Of a DNA stretch of 64,000 nt, positions 35,063 to 43,461 are shown one piece after another (positions within the stretch are counted from its first letter, which is position 1; every line of letters starts with the position of its first letter). The stretch is taken from NCBI RefSeq assembly GCF_000688395.1, contig NZ_JIAG01000009.1, positions 62,001 to 126,000 on the forward strand, in the 5' to 3' direction. Origin of the DNA: Haematomicrobium sanguinis DSM 21259 (GTDB taxonomy: Bacteria; Actinomycetota; Actinomycetes; Actinomycetales; Micrococcaceae). The position numbers and the translations under genes are program-made. The notes under the pieces were generated by a model. The model worked only from the letters and a program-made list of their open reading frames with translations, was not told the origin of the DNA and did not search any database.

Positions 35063-36402
35063 TATGCGCCCACCAAGTTCTGCCCGCAGACCCGCAACGT
35101 GGTCCCGTTAATTCCGCCTGCCGTGTTGTTAGCCAAGAAGCCAATGGTTTCGGCGACGTCCACCGGTAACCCGCCCTGCTGCAGGGAGGAAAGCCTGCGT
35201 GCCACTTCCCGGGTCAGGAACGGGATTTTCGCGGTCATGTCGGTTTCGATGAACCCGGGCGCTACCGCGTTGATCGAGCCGCCGCGCGTCGCCATTTCCG
35301 GGGCAGTGGCCGCGACCATGCCGATCACGCCGGCCTTGCTGGTCGCATAGTTGGTTTGCCCCCGGTTTCCGGCGATGCCGCTGGTGGAAGCGAGGGAGAC
35401 AATGCGTCCATTCTCAGCAAAGACGGGCGAGTCCAAGAACACCTTGTTCATCGCCAGCTGTGACTCGATATTCACCGCAATGACCGAATTCCAGCGAGCC
35501 GCATCCATGTTCGCGAGGAGTTTGTCACGGGTGATTCCGGCGTTGTGGACCACGATGTCGAGTTGGCCATAGCGCTGCTGGGCGTGCTCGAGGATTTTCG
35601 CCGCCGCGTCCGGCTTGGTCACATCGAGTTGCAAGGCGGTGCCGCGAACCTCGTTCGCGACCTTCGCCAGTGCCTCGCCGGCCTGTGGGACGTCCACCAG
35701 AATGACGCGCGCGCCGTCTCGGGTCAGGATCCGCGCAATGGTGGCGCCAATCCCGCGCGCAGCCCCGGTCACCACCGCAACCTGACCGGTAAACGGGTGG
35801 TCCCAATCCTGCGGAAGCTCGCCCTCGGCGCTGGACACCTGGATGAACTGTCCATCCACATAGGCGCTGCGCCCGGAGAGCAGAAAATGCAGGGCGGCGA
35901 TGGAACTGGGCGCGTCAACCGGTACGCCCTCGGCGATCTGGATGCCGTTCGCGGTGGCACCGGCCCGCATCTCGTGGGCGAGCGAGCGGACCATACCGGT
36001 AATCCCCTGGCGGGTGGCCGCGGTCGCGGGGTCCTCCTCGGGGTTTGCCGGTCGGGAGAACACGATCACGCGCCCGCCCGGCTTGACCGCCTTGAGCGCG
36101 GGGCCAAGTTCCAGCACCGTGTCGGAGAGATCGCCCGGTGTCTTCGCCTCGGTGAGTACGACGGCGATGCCTCCGACCTTGTCCTTCTCACCGAGGTGCC
36201 GGCGGACATCGAGGTTCCAGTCCAAGAGTTGGGTGGCAACGGTATCCGCGTCCGGTCCCTTTCCGAGGACGAGGACGGGCTGGTCGATCAGCGGGACGCC
36301 GGGCTCAAAGCGGCGGAGTTTCGCCGGTCGGGGCAACCCCAGCTGTGCGGCAATCTTCTTGGTGATGCCGGTGTTGACGAGTTCGAGGTACTTATCGGTC
36401 AT
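35062..36402 (-). CDS. FabG4-type 3-oxoacyl-CoA/ACP reductase
   Basis: 446 residues, much longer than ordinary FabG (about 250). The N-terminal 190 residues form a flavodoxin-like/degenerate Rossmann domain, as in mycobacterial FabG4. The C-terminal SDR domain has VTGAARGIGATIARIL (cofactor), VHNAGITRD (NAG), SLASTSGIAGNRGQTNYATSKAG (Ser-Tyr-Lys centre, quoted part SLASTSGIAGNRG) and GFIETDMT. FabG4 enzymes reduce long-chain 3-oxoacyl-CoA with NADH. The gene begins 3 bases after the thiolase stop. Confidence 0.9.
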   Translation of the reverse strand: MTDKYLELVNTGITKKIAAQLGLPRPAKLRRFEPGVPLIDQPVLVLGKGPDADTVATQLLDWNLDVRRHLGEKDKVGGIAVVLTEAKTPGDLSDTVLELGPALKAVKPGGRVIVFSRPANPEEDPATAATRQGITGMVRSLAHEMRAGATANGIQIAEGVPVDAPSSIAALHFLLSGRSAYVDGQFIQVSSAEGELPQDWDHPFTGQVAVVTGAARGIGATIARILTRDGARVILVDVPQAGEALAKVANEVRGTALQLDVTKPDAAAKILEHAQQRYGQLDIVVHNAGITRDKLLANMDAARWNSVIAVNIESQLAMNKVFLDSPVFAENGRIVSLASTSGIAGNRGQTNYATSKAGVIGMVAATAPEMATRGGSINAVAPGFIETDMTAKIPFLTREVARRLSSLQQGGLPVDVAETIGFLANNTAGGINGTTLRVCGQNLVGA

Positions 36403-36405
36403 GGC

Positions 36406-37710
36406 CTAGCGCCCCTTAATGATGGCGGTCAGTCCGAGGCCACCCGCGGCGCAAATGGAAATCAGGCCGAGGCCGCCGCCGTTCTCATGCAATTGTTTGG
36501 CCAGCGAGGCGACAATCCGTCCACCGGTAGCGGCAAAGGGATGGCCGGCTGCCAATGACGAGCCGTTGACGTTGAGCTTGCTGCGATCCACGGTGCCAAA
36601 GGCGCCGTCCAGTCCCAGGCGGGTCTTGCCGAAGTCCTCGTCTTCCCAGGCGGCGAGCGTGGAGAGCACGGTGCCGGCGAAGGCCTCATGGATTTCGATG
36701 TAGTCAAAGTCATCCAGGGTGAGGTTGTTGCGCTGCAGGAGGCGCGGCACCGCATAGGCGGGGGCCATCAAGAGTCCTTCTTTGCCGTGCACAAAATCGA
36801 CGGCCCCGGCTTCCGCGTCCACGAATTCTGCCAGCACGGGCAAACCATGCTCGTCGGCGAACTCTTGGGAGCCCAGCAGAACCGCCGATGCGCCGTCGGT
36901 GAGCGGCGTGGAGTTTCCAGCGGTCATGGTGGCCTCGGTGGACAGGCTCTTGCCAAAGACCGGCTTCAGCTTGGCCAGTTTTTCCATTGAGGTATCGGGC
37001 CGCAGGTTGTTGTCTTTGGTCAGGCCCTTGAACGGTGTGACGAGGTCGTCGAAGAATCCGCGATCATAAGCGGCGGCCATATTCTTGTGACTGGCCAGAG
37101 CGAGCTCGTCCTGCGCTTCGCGAGTGATTTTCCAGGCGGCCGTGGTGATGGCCTGGTGCTCCCCCATCGATAGGCCGGTACGCGGTTCGCCGGTTCCGGG
37201 AGCGTTGGGCGCCAGGTCGGCGGGGCGAATGCGGGCGATGATCTTGAGCTTATCGCCGAGGCTCTTGGCGCGGTTGAGATCCAGAAGCGCGCGGCGCAGG
37301 CCCTCGCTGACGGCAATGGGCGCATCGGAGGCGGAGTCCACACCGGCCGCGATCGCGGAATCGATTTGACCGAGCATGATCTTGTGCGCGAGCGTCACTA
37401 CCGTTTCCAGCCCGGTGGCGCAGGCCTGTTGCAGATCGAAGGCCGGGGTGTCGGGCGAGAGTGCAGTACCCAGCACCGACTCGCGGGTGAGGTTGAAGTC
37501 GCGGGAGTGCTTGAGAACGGCGCCGCCGGCCACTTCCCCGATGCGTTGCCCCTGAAGGCCGTAGCGGGCTACGAGTCCGTCAATGGCTGCGGTCAGCATT
37601 TCCTGGTTGGAGGTGTGCGCGTACGGTCCGCCGGCACGTGAGAACGGGATGCGGTTTCCGCCCAGAATCAAGGCGGGTCGGGTTTGCTTCGGTGAGGGTG
37701 AGGCAGCCAT
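36406..37710 (-). CDS. Acetyl-CoA acetyltransferase / 3-ketoacyl-CoA thiolase (FadI/FadA2-like)
   Basis: 434 residues. The nucleophilic Cys is in DLQQACATGLETV, the conserved GHPFAATGGRIVASL holds His, and the C-terminal CAAGGLGLTAI holds the second Cys. The longer length and GGNRIPFSRAGGPYAH start match the FadI/FadA2 group. It is the first gene of the minus-strand lipid operon. ATG 37710 has AGGAGA upstream. It is divergent from a TetR regulator whose operator-like palindromes fill the 60-base gap. Confidence 0.93.
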   Translation of the reverse strand: MAASPSPKQTRPALILGGNRIPFSRAGGPYAHTSNQEMLTAAIDGLVARYGLQGQRIGEVAGGAVLKHSRDFNLTRESVLGTALSPDTPAFDLQQACATGLETVVTLAHKIMLGQIDSAIAAGVDSASDAPIAVSEGLRRALLDLNRAKSLGDKLKIIARIRPADLAPNAPGTGEPRTGLSMGEHQAITTAAWKITREAQDELALASHKNMAAAYDRGFFDDLVTPFKGLTKDNNLRPDTSMEKLAKLKPVFGKSLSTEATMTAGNSTPLTDGASAVLLGSQEFADEHGLPVLAEFVDAEAGAVDFVHGKEGLLMAPAYAVPRLLQRNNLTLDDFDYIEIHEAFAGTVLSTLAAWEDEDFGKTRLGLDGAFGTVDRSKLNVNGSSLAAGHPFAATGGRIVASLAKQLHENGGGLGLISICAAGGLGLTAIIKGR

Positions 37711-37738
37711 GTAGGTCTCCTAGCGAAATTGTGGTTAC

Positions 37739-37771
37739 CGATACTAATCGTACCTGATACGCTAAGTATCG
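37739..37771. promoter_or_regulatory. Nested palindromes: likely TetR operator
   Basis: CGATACT (37739-37745) pairs with AGTATCG (37765-37771), and CGTA (37749-37752) pairs with TACG (37758-37761) inside it. They cover the whole gap between the divergent thiolase and TetR genes, including the TetR -10 box (TACGCT, 37758-37763). Binding would shut both promoters. Confidence 0.6.
37758..37763 (+). promoter_or_regulatory. -10 box TACGCT for leaderless tetR
   Basis: TACGCT ends 7 bases before GTG 37771 and lies within the operator-like palindrome. Confidence 0.45.
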
Positions 37772-38448
37772 TGAACCAGTCTTCAGCTTTGAGCGATGAG
37801 CAGACCATGGACGGTCGCCATGCGCGGTGGGAAGCCCATCGCGTGGCGCGCCGCCGAGAGCTCATTCGCGCCGCCCGAAAAGCAATCCACCGGCTTGGCG
37901 GCAACGTGTCCATGGAGGAGATTGCCGCCGAGTGCAAGACCTCCAAGTCCGTCTATTACCGCTATTTCGGGGACAAGGCCGGGCTGCAAAGCGAGGTCAG
38001 CCAAGTGGTGGTCGCACAAATGCGGGACAAGATTCTTTCAGCCGGGCAAGCGGCGAGCTCCCCCCGGGAAACCTTGCGCGCCATGATTTCCGCCTACCTG
38101 CAGATGGCGCAGACCTCGCCCAATGTTTACGCCTTTGTCACAGGCACACCGGAGTTTGCAGCTCCCGCGCTGGATAAAGACAAAGCCGCCGAGTTCACCG
38201 ATTTTCTGGGCGAAATTTCCGCCATGTTCGCCGAACCGCTCGGCGAAATATTCAAGGACTCGGACAGCGCGCGGGGACGCGCGGCGAGAAACTTTTGGCC
38301 GCAGGCGGCAATCGGCATGGTGCGCGCGGCCGGCGAACAGTGGATCGCTACCCCCGAGGGTTCCAGCAAGCCCTCGGAAGAAAAGATGAGCAACCTCATT
38401 ACGGACTGGCTGTACGCCAGCATCAATGGAAGGACCAGTAATGACTGA
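37771..38448 (+). CDS. TetR family transcriptional regulator
   Basis: 225 residues from GTG 37771; the frame is open to 37729, but that would cover the operator. The N-terminal helix-turn-helix is RRRELIRAARKAIHRLGGN, SMEEIAAECKTSKSVYYRYF and GDKAGLQSEV. The C-terminal ligand domain is all-helical. It sits between the divergent thiolase-fabG-maoC operon and the acyl-CoA dehydrogenase gene, whose start lies inside its own 3' end (8-base overlap). It therefore probably senses an acyl-CoA and controls both arms of the lipid module. Confidence 0.9.
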   Translation: MNQSSALSDEQTMDGRHARWEAHRVARRRELIRAARKAIHRLGGNVSMEEIAAECKTSKSVYYRYFGDKAGLQSEVSQVVVAQMRDKILSAGQAASSPRETLRAMISAYLQMAQTSPNVYAFVTGTPEFAAPALDKDKAAEFTDFLGEISAMFAEPLGEIFKDSDSARGRAARNFWPQAAIGMVRAAGEQWIATPEGSSKPSEEKMSNLITDWLYASINGRTSND

Positions 38449-40483
38449 AACAACGACCACCCGTGAAACCCCGAAACTGGATGCAGCGGCGCTTGGCGAA
38501 CAGCTTTTAGGCAAGTGGGCTTCGGTGCGCAAAGAAGCGCGCAAGCTCGCCGCCGATCCGGCGCTGTGGAAGGTCGAGGGGCTGACCTATCAGGAACACC
38601 GCGAACGCGTTTTCACCCAGCTCAAGGTTCTGGTGGACGCCAAAGCCGTGCATCGCGCCTTCCCTAAGCGCTTGGGCGGAGACGAGAACCACGGCGGCAA
38701 CATTGCCGGCTTCGAAGAGCTCGTCACCGCGGACCCATCGTTGCAGATCAAGGCCGGTGTGCAATGGGGCCTCTTCGGCGCCGCCGTGCTGCACTTGGGA
38801 ACCCAAGAGCATCAGGATAAGTGGCTCCCAGGAATCATGAGCTTGGACGTGCCCGGATGTTTTGCCATGACCGAGACCGGCCACGGCTCTGATGTGGCCA
38901 GTATTGCCACCACAGCAACCTATGACCCGGAAACCCAGGAATTCGTCATTAATACCCCGTACCGCGCGGCGTGGAAGGACTACATTGGCAACGCCGCCAA
39001 GGACGGAAAGGCCGCCGTGGTCTTTGCCCACCTCATCACCCGGGGAGTGGATCACGGGGTTCATGCGTTCTACGTGGATTTGCGGGATGAAGCCGGCGAC
39101 TTCCTGCCCGGAATCGGCGGTGAAGACGACGGTATCAAGGGCGGGTTGAACGGCATCGATAACGGGCGCCTGCACTTTGACCAGGTGCGTATCCCCCGGA
39201 CGAACCTGCTTAACCGCTATGGCGATGTCGCCGAGGATGGCACCTACTCCTCCCCCATCGAAAGCCCGGGCCGCCGCTTCTTTACCATGCTCGGCACCCT
39301 GGTCCAGGGTCGCGTGTCCCTTGATGGCGCCTCCGTCGCGGCGTCCAAGATTGCGCTCTACGGCGCCATCACCTATGCAAGCCAGCGCCGCCAATTCAAC
39401 GCCAGCTCCAATACCGAAGAAGAGGTGCTTCTGGATTATCAAGAGCACCAGCGCCGACTCTTCGGCCCGCTCGCTGCGACCTTTGCGATGAGCTACGCCC
39501 ACGAAGAGCTCCTGGAAAAGTTCGACGCCGTCTTCTCCGGCGAGTCCGATACCGACGAAGATCGCCAAGATCTCGAGACCCTCGCCGCGGCGCTCAAGTC
39601 CTTGTCCACGTGGCACGCCATGGATACCTTGCAGGTCACCCGGGAAGCCTGCGGCGGCGCCGGGTTCCTGATCGAAAACCGCTTCGCGTCGCTGCGCAGC
39701 GACCTGGATGTTTACACCACGTTCGAGGGCGACAACACCGTATTGCTCCAACTTGTCGGAAAGCGTCTCTTGGCCGATTATGCGAGCGAATTCCGTGCCG
39801 CCGACGCCGGTGCCATTGCGAAACTCATTGTGGGCCAGACAGCGGGCCGGGCGCTCAGCCGCACCGGGCTGCGCCAGGTAGTTCAGACGGTGGTGGACAC
39901 CGGCAGCGAGAAAAAGTCCGCCAATGCGCTCAAGGACCCCGAGCTGCAGCGCAACTTGCTAGCAAGCCGAGTACGGACCATGGTGGCAGAGGTCGCCGAT
40001 GCATTGCACAAGGCGCGGAAACTGGACCAGGCCTCCGCCGCCAAGATCTTCAACGACAACCAGAGCAAACTCATTGAAGCCGCCGCGGCCCATGCGGAAC
40101 TCTTGCAGTGGGAGGCGTTCACTCGCGGGCTGGAGCGTATTGACGATCCGGACACCAAACGCATCATGACGTGGGTTCGTGACCTGTTTGGGCTGGGACT
40201 GATCGATAAGCATTTGGGCTGGTTCCTGATGGAAACGCAAATTTCTGGTCAGCGTGCCCGCACCCTGAAGGACTACCTGAACCGGCTCTTGGTCAAGATC
40301 CGCCCGCACGCGCTGGATTTGATCGAGTCCTTCGGATACACCGAGGACAACATCCGTATTGCGGTGGCAACCGGCGCCGAGGCGGAACGCCAGGATGAAG
40401 CGCGCGCGGCACAACGTGCGGCCCGTGCGTCCGGATCGGCACCGCGCCCAGAAAAGCGCCCAGAAAAGCGCCCCGCCAAGTAA
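38441..40483 (+). CDS. Acyl-CoA dehydrogenase, FadE5-like
   Basis: 680 residues from ATG 38441, chosen because AAGGA lies just upstream. It is much longer than classical enzymes (about 380). Features include GCFAMTETGHGSDVASIATTA (substrate/FAD motif), VQGRVSLDGASVAASKIALYG and TREACGGAGFLIENRFASLR. This is the acyl-CoA oxidase-like architecture with an extra C-terminal helical domain, as in mycobacterial FadE5. The last 35 residues are Arg-, Ala- and Lys-rich repeats (EKRPEKRPAK). It oxidises acyl-CoA to enoyl-CoA, the substrate of the MaoC hydratase across the operator. It ends before a perfect inverted repeat. Confidence 0.92.
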   Translation: MTETTTTRETPKLDAAALGEQLLGKWASVRKEARKLAADPALWKVEGLTYQEHRERVFTQLKVLVDAKAVHRAFPKRLGGDENHGGNIAGFEELVTADPSLQIKAGVQWGLFGAAVLHLGTQEHQDKWLPGIMSLDVPGCFAMTETGHGSDVASIATTATYDPETQEFVINTPYRAAWKDYIGNAAKDGKAAVVFAHLITRGVDHGVHAFYVDLRDEAGDFLPGIGGEDDGIKGGLNGIDNGRLHFDQVRIPRTNLLNRYGDVAEDGTYSSPIESPGRRFFTMLGTLVQGRVSLDGASVAASKIALYGAITYASQRRQFNASSNTEEEVLLDYQEHQRRLFGPLAATFAMSYAHEELLEKFDAVFSGESDTDEDRQDLETLAAALKSLSTWHAMDTLQVTREACGGAGFLIENRFASLRSDLDVYTTFEGDNTVLLQLVGKRLLADYASEFRAADAGAIAKLIVGQTAGRALSRTGLRQVVQTVVDTGSEKKSANALKDPELQRNLLASRVRTMVAEVADALHKARKLDQASAAKIFNDNQSKLIEAAAAHAELLQWEAFTRGLERIDDPDTKRIMTWVRDLFGLGLIDKHLGWFLMETQISGQRARTLKDYLNRLLVKIRPHALDLIESFGYTEDNIRIAVATGAEAERQDEARAAQRAARASGSAPRPEKRPEKRPAK

Positions 40484-40507
40484 CCCCTCGCGAAGGAGCC
40501 CCCTCGA

Positions 40508-40563
40508 CTGTGTAGCAGTTAATGCCCATGTTGGCCCGAACATGGGCATTAACTGCTACACAG
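40508..40563. terminator. Perfect 25-bp inverted repeat between convergent fadE5-like and glgM genes
   Basis: Arms 40508-40532 and 40539-40563 are exactly complementary around a 6-base loop; a few more bases pair outside with one mismatch. It sits between two convergent genes and is a strong candidate for a bidirectional terminator, without a U-tract. Confidence 0.75.
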
Positions 40564-40575
40564 TAGAGGGAGGGG

Positions 40576-41772
40576 TCAGGAGCTGAGGGCGCGGTACAGG
40601 TCGACCGTCTGCTCGCCGATCGCCTCCCAAGAGAAGTCCTCGGCCGCTCGCTTGCGCCCGGCTTCCCCCATGCGTGCGGCCATCGCCGGATCGCCGAGAA
40701 CGGTATTGAGTGCGGCGGCAAAATCGGCCACAAACTTCGCCTCGTCCACCGGTGTGCCGGTCCCATCGTCCGCTTGCTCGATCGGGACCAAAATCCCGGT
40801 CACCCCATCCACGACGACTTCGGGAATTCCCCCGGTCGCGGTCGCCACCACCGGAGCGCCGCAAGCCATCGCCTCCAGGTTCACAATCCCGAGCGGCTCG
40901 TAAATCGACGGGCACGCGAACACCGTCGCATGCGAGAGCACCGTGAGCAGTTCCTCGTGGGAGAGCATCCGTTCAATCACCACCACATTTGAGCGGGTTG
41001 CCCGCAATTGCGCGATGAGCTCGGCCACCTCGGCCGCCAGTTCGGGGGTATCCGCGGCCCCTGCGCACAACACGAGTTGCACCTCGGGATCCAGCTCGCG
41101 CGCCGCCTTCAAAAGGTAGGGAACCCCCTTCTGCCGGGTAATTCTGCCCACGAAGACCACCGAGGGAAGGCGAGGATCCACGCCCAAGGCGGCTAGGTCG
41201 CCGTCGTTCTTCACCGGATGGAAGCGCGCGGCGTCAATGCCGTTATAAATCGTGTGCACCTTGGCCGGATCGATGTGCGGGTACACCCGCAAAATATCGC
41301 GGCGCATCCCCTCGGACACCGCAATCACAGCGTCGGCATCCTGATAGGCCTCCCGCTCAATCCAGCTGGACAGCCGGTAACCGCCGCCGAGCTGCTCGGC
41401 TTTCCACGGGCGCAGCGGCTCGAGGCTGTGCGCGGTCACCACATGCGGCACACCATAGAGTTTCGCGCCGGCCAGTCCCGCAAAATTCGCGTACCAGGTG
41501 TGGGAGTGAATGAGATTCGTACCTTCCAGCGCATTCATGATCTGAAGGTCGACGGCGAGTGTCTGGCTCACCGGGTTCGCTTGGCTCATGCTCGCGGGAG
41601 TAGGCGTGAATTCCACGCGGGCGCCAAAATAGTCGGCCGGCGCGTTGGTGCCAAAGGCGTGGACCTTGAGGTCCACGAGGGAGCTGAGCACCCGGGCGAG
41701 TTCGGCGGCATGCACCCCGGCCCCGCCGTAGATGTTGGGGGGAAATTCTTTGGTCACCATATCGATCCGCAC
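40576..41772 (-). CDS. glgM: GT4 alpha-glucan glycosyltransferase (GlgM / actinobacterial GlgA)
   Basis: 398 residues of the GT-B fold. The N-terminus DMVTKEFPPNIYGGAGVHAAEL is typical of the actinobacterial enzyme. The nucleotide-sugar site is in VVFVGRITRQKGVPYLLKA and the EX7E motif in CPSIYEPLGIVNLEAMA. Mycobacterial members, once called GlgA, make maltose-1-phosphate from ADP-glucose and glucose-1-phosphate; glycogen elongation is the alternative. It is divergent from glgC, which supplies ADP-glucose. The start GTG 41772 has a -10 box 6 bases upstream. Confidence 0.9.
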   Translation of the reverse strand: MRIDMVTKEFPPNIYGGAGVHAAELARVLSSLVDLKVHAFGTNAPADYFGARVEFTPTPASMSQANPVSQTLAVDLQIMNALEGTNLIHSHTWYANFAGLAGAKLYGVPHVVTAHSLEPLRPWKAEQLGGGYRLSSWIEREAYQDADAVIAVSEGMRRDILRVYPHIDPAKVHTIYNGIDAARFHPVKNDGDLAALGVDPRLPSVVFVGRITRQKGVPYLLKAARELDPEVQLVLCAGAADTPELAAEVAELIAQLRATRSNVVVIERMLSHEELLTVLSHATVFACPSIYEPLGIVNLEAMACGAPVVATATGGIPEVVVDGVTGILVPIEQADDGTGTPVDEAKFVADFAAALNTVLGDPAMAARMGEAGRKRAAEDFSWEAIGEQTVDLYRALSS

Positions 41773-41778
41773 GCTCTA

Positions 41779-41784
41779 AACCTA
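41779..41784 (-). promoter_or_regulatory. -10 box TAGGTT for leaderless glgM
   Basis: TAGGTT on the minus strand is followed by 6 bases and GTG 41772. No ribosome site is present. Confidence 0.5.
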
Positions 41785-41861
41785 GTGCATGCGGCCCGGA
41801 ATGTTCTAGGGTCGAAGTGTGGCCGTAAACGCGCGGCCCGGGTGTAACAGAGGGGGATGTC

Positions 41862-43094
41862 ATGGCACCGAAAGTGTTGGCAATTGTGCTTGCCGGTGGC
41901 GAGGGGAAGCGGCTGATGCCGTTGACCATGGATCGGGCGAAGCCGGCGGTGCCGTTCGGCGGGAGCTACCGGCTCATTGATTTTGCGCTGAGTAACCTGG
42001 CGAATTCGCGGTACCTGCAAATAGTGGTGCTCACCCAGTACAAGTCCCACTCGCTGGACCGGCACGTGTCCGAAACGTGGCGGCTGTCCACCCAGCTCGG
42101 TAACTACATTGCGACCGTTCCCGCGCAACAACGCGTGTCCAAGGATTGGTTCCTCGGTTCGGCGAACGCCATCTTCCAGTCCGAGAATCTCATCAAGGAT
42201 GCCGCCCCGGATTATGTGGTGGTCATCGGCGCCGATCACGTGTACCGGATGGACTTTTCGCAAATGCTGGACGCGCACATCGACTCTGGGGCGGATGCCA
42301 CCGTGGCCGGGGTGCGGCAGCCGCTCGCCCTGGCGAACCAGTTTGGGGTGATCGAGACGTTCGCTGAGAACCCGGATCGGATCAAGGGTTTTGTGGAAAA
42401 ACCGGAATCGACACCGGGGCTAGCCGAAGACCCGAACTCGTTTCTGGCCTCGATGGGCAACTATGTCTTCACGGCGTCGGCGCTGGTGGAGGCGCTCCAT
42501 GAGGACAACGTGCGCTTGGACACCAAACATGACATGGGCGGGGACATCATCCCGTATTTCGTCGAGCAGAATCAGGCGGGCGTCTACGACTTCACCCGCA
42601 ACGAGGTCCCTGGCGCCACCCCGGAAAACGCCCGGTACTGGCGGGATGTGGGAACCCTGGACTCCTACTATGAGGCGAATATGGATCTGATCGCCCCGCT
42701 GCCCGCCTTTGACCTCTATAACGCCTCCTGGCCGATCTACACCCTGCACACCAATGCCCCGCCCGCGAAATTTGTGCGAAGCGCCGCGGGCGAATCCGGA
42801 TCCTCCACCGATTCGATTGTGTCTGCCGGTGTGGTGGTGTCCGGTGGCGCGGTAGGCGGATCGGTGTTGGGCCGGGAAGTTTTTGTCGATGCCGGCGCGG
42901 AGGTCACCGACTCGGTCATCATGGACAATGTGCGCATTGGTCAAGGCGCCACCGTCCGGCGCGCTATTATCGACAAGAATGTCGTGGTCCCGGATGGTGA
43001 AAGCGTGGGGGTCGATCCGGAGGCGGACCGCGCTCGCGGCTTTACCGTCACCGATTCCGGGTTGACGGTACTAGCCAAGGATCAACAGTTTTAA
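41862..43094 (+). CDS. glgC: Glucose-1-phosphate adenylyltransferase GlgC
   Basis: 410 residues. The nucleotidyltransferase start is [20 protein letters not shown], followed by [20 protein letters not shown], the GADHVYRMD metal-site Asp and the GFVEKPE lysine. The C-terminal third is a left-handed beta-helix ([20 protein letters not shown]). It makes ADP-glucose from glucose-1-phosphate and ATP, the first committed step of glycogen and maltose-1-phosphate synthesis. ATG 41862 has a strong ribosome site (AGAGGGGG). Confidence 0.96.
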   Translation: MAPKVLAIVLAGGEGKRLMPLTMDRAKPAVPFGGSYRLIDFALSNLANSRYLQIVVLTQYKSHSLDRHVSETWRLSTQLGNYIATVPAQQRVSKDWFLGSANAIFQSENLIKDAAPDYVVVIGADHVYRMDFSQMLDAHIDSGADATVAGVRQPLALANQFGVIETFAENPDRIKGFVEKPESTPGLAEDPNSFLASMGNYVFTASALVEALHEDNVRLDTKHDMGGDIIPYFVEQNQAGVYDFTRNEVPGATPENARYWRDVGTLDSYYEANMDLIAPLPAFDLYNASWPIYTLHTNAPPAKFVRSAAGESGSSTDSIVSAGVVVSGGAVGGSVLGREVFVDAGAEVTDSVIMDNVRIGQGATVRRAIIDKNVVVPDGESVGVDPEADRARGFTVTDSGLTVLAKDQQF

Positions 43095-43115
43095 GGTAGC
43101 CAAAGGCGAATTTGC

Positions 43116-43343
43116 GTGAAGAAGTGGTTTGTGGCGGCGGCGGTTTTTGCGGCGCTCGGTATTCTGGTGTTGCTATTTCAGCCCCAAGTGGGTGAAGCCG
43201 TCAGCGGTTTCGGCTGGGGCGATATGGGCGGCATGATCATCGCGTTTGGCGTTTTCGGGGTCGCCGCGGGATTGGCGTTTCAAGGATTCGTGGTTCGCAA
43301 GGAGGCGCAGGGGCCCACCGATGAGCCCGAAGACCGGTTATAG
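43116..43343 (+). CDS. Small two-helix membrane protein of unknown function
   Basis: 75 residues from GTG 43116, with AAAGG about 9 bases upstream and 21 bases after glgC. Two hydrophobic segments (WFVAAAVFAALGILVLLF and GGMIIAFGVFGVAAGLAF) are joined by a short loop, and the tail is charged (RKEAQGPTDEPEDRL). It is probably cotranscribed with glgC. No family was recognised. Confidence 0.65.
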   Translation: MKKWFVAAAVFAALGILVLLFQPQVGEAVSGFGWGDMGGMIIAFGVFGVAAGLAFQGFVVRKEAQGPTDEPEDRL

Positions 43344-43390
43344 GCGGGTGTCGGGCTCGGCCCCGGCGGTGTTGTGTTTAGCGCCAGCCG

Positions 43391-43430
43391 GTGTTGGCCG
43401 CTGTTGGCCGCCGTCGGGCCGTGTTGGCCG
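43391..43430. repeat. Four 10-bp tandem units upstream of pepN
   Basis: Units GTGTTGGCCG, CTGTTGGCCG, CCGTCGGGCC and GTGTTGGCCG follow one another with a 10-bp period, one helical turn. They lie just upstream of the pepN -10 box, where an activator or repressor could bind. Confidence 0.6.
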
Positions 43431-43448
43431 GGGCACATCGCATCTGCC

Positions 43449-43454
43449 TACACT
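43449..43454 (+). promoter_or_regulatory. -10 box TACACT for leaderless pepN
   Basis: TACACT ends 7 bases before GTG 43462, and no ribosome site is present. Confidence 0.5.
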
Positions 43455-43461
43455 GTGAAGC

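Noticed and set aside
38507..39751. 414-codon open frame antisense to the acyl-CoA dehydrogenase (also long antisense frames at 4051-5232, 12418-13455, 17400-18446, 25037-26206, 35545-36558 and 43969-45072)
   Set aside because: Each lies fully opposite a well-recognised gene, has no ribosome site or family, and is the usual result of GC-rich codon use.
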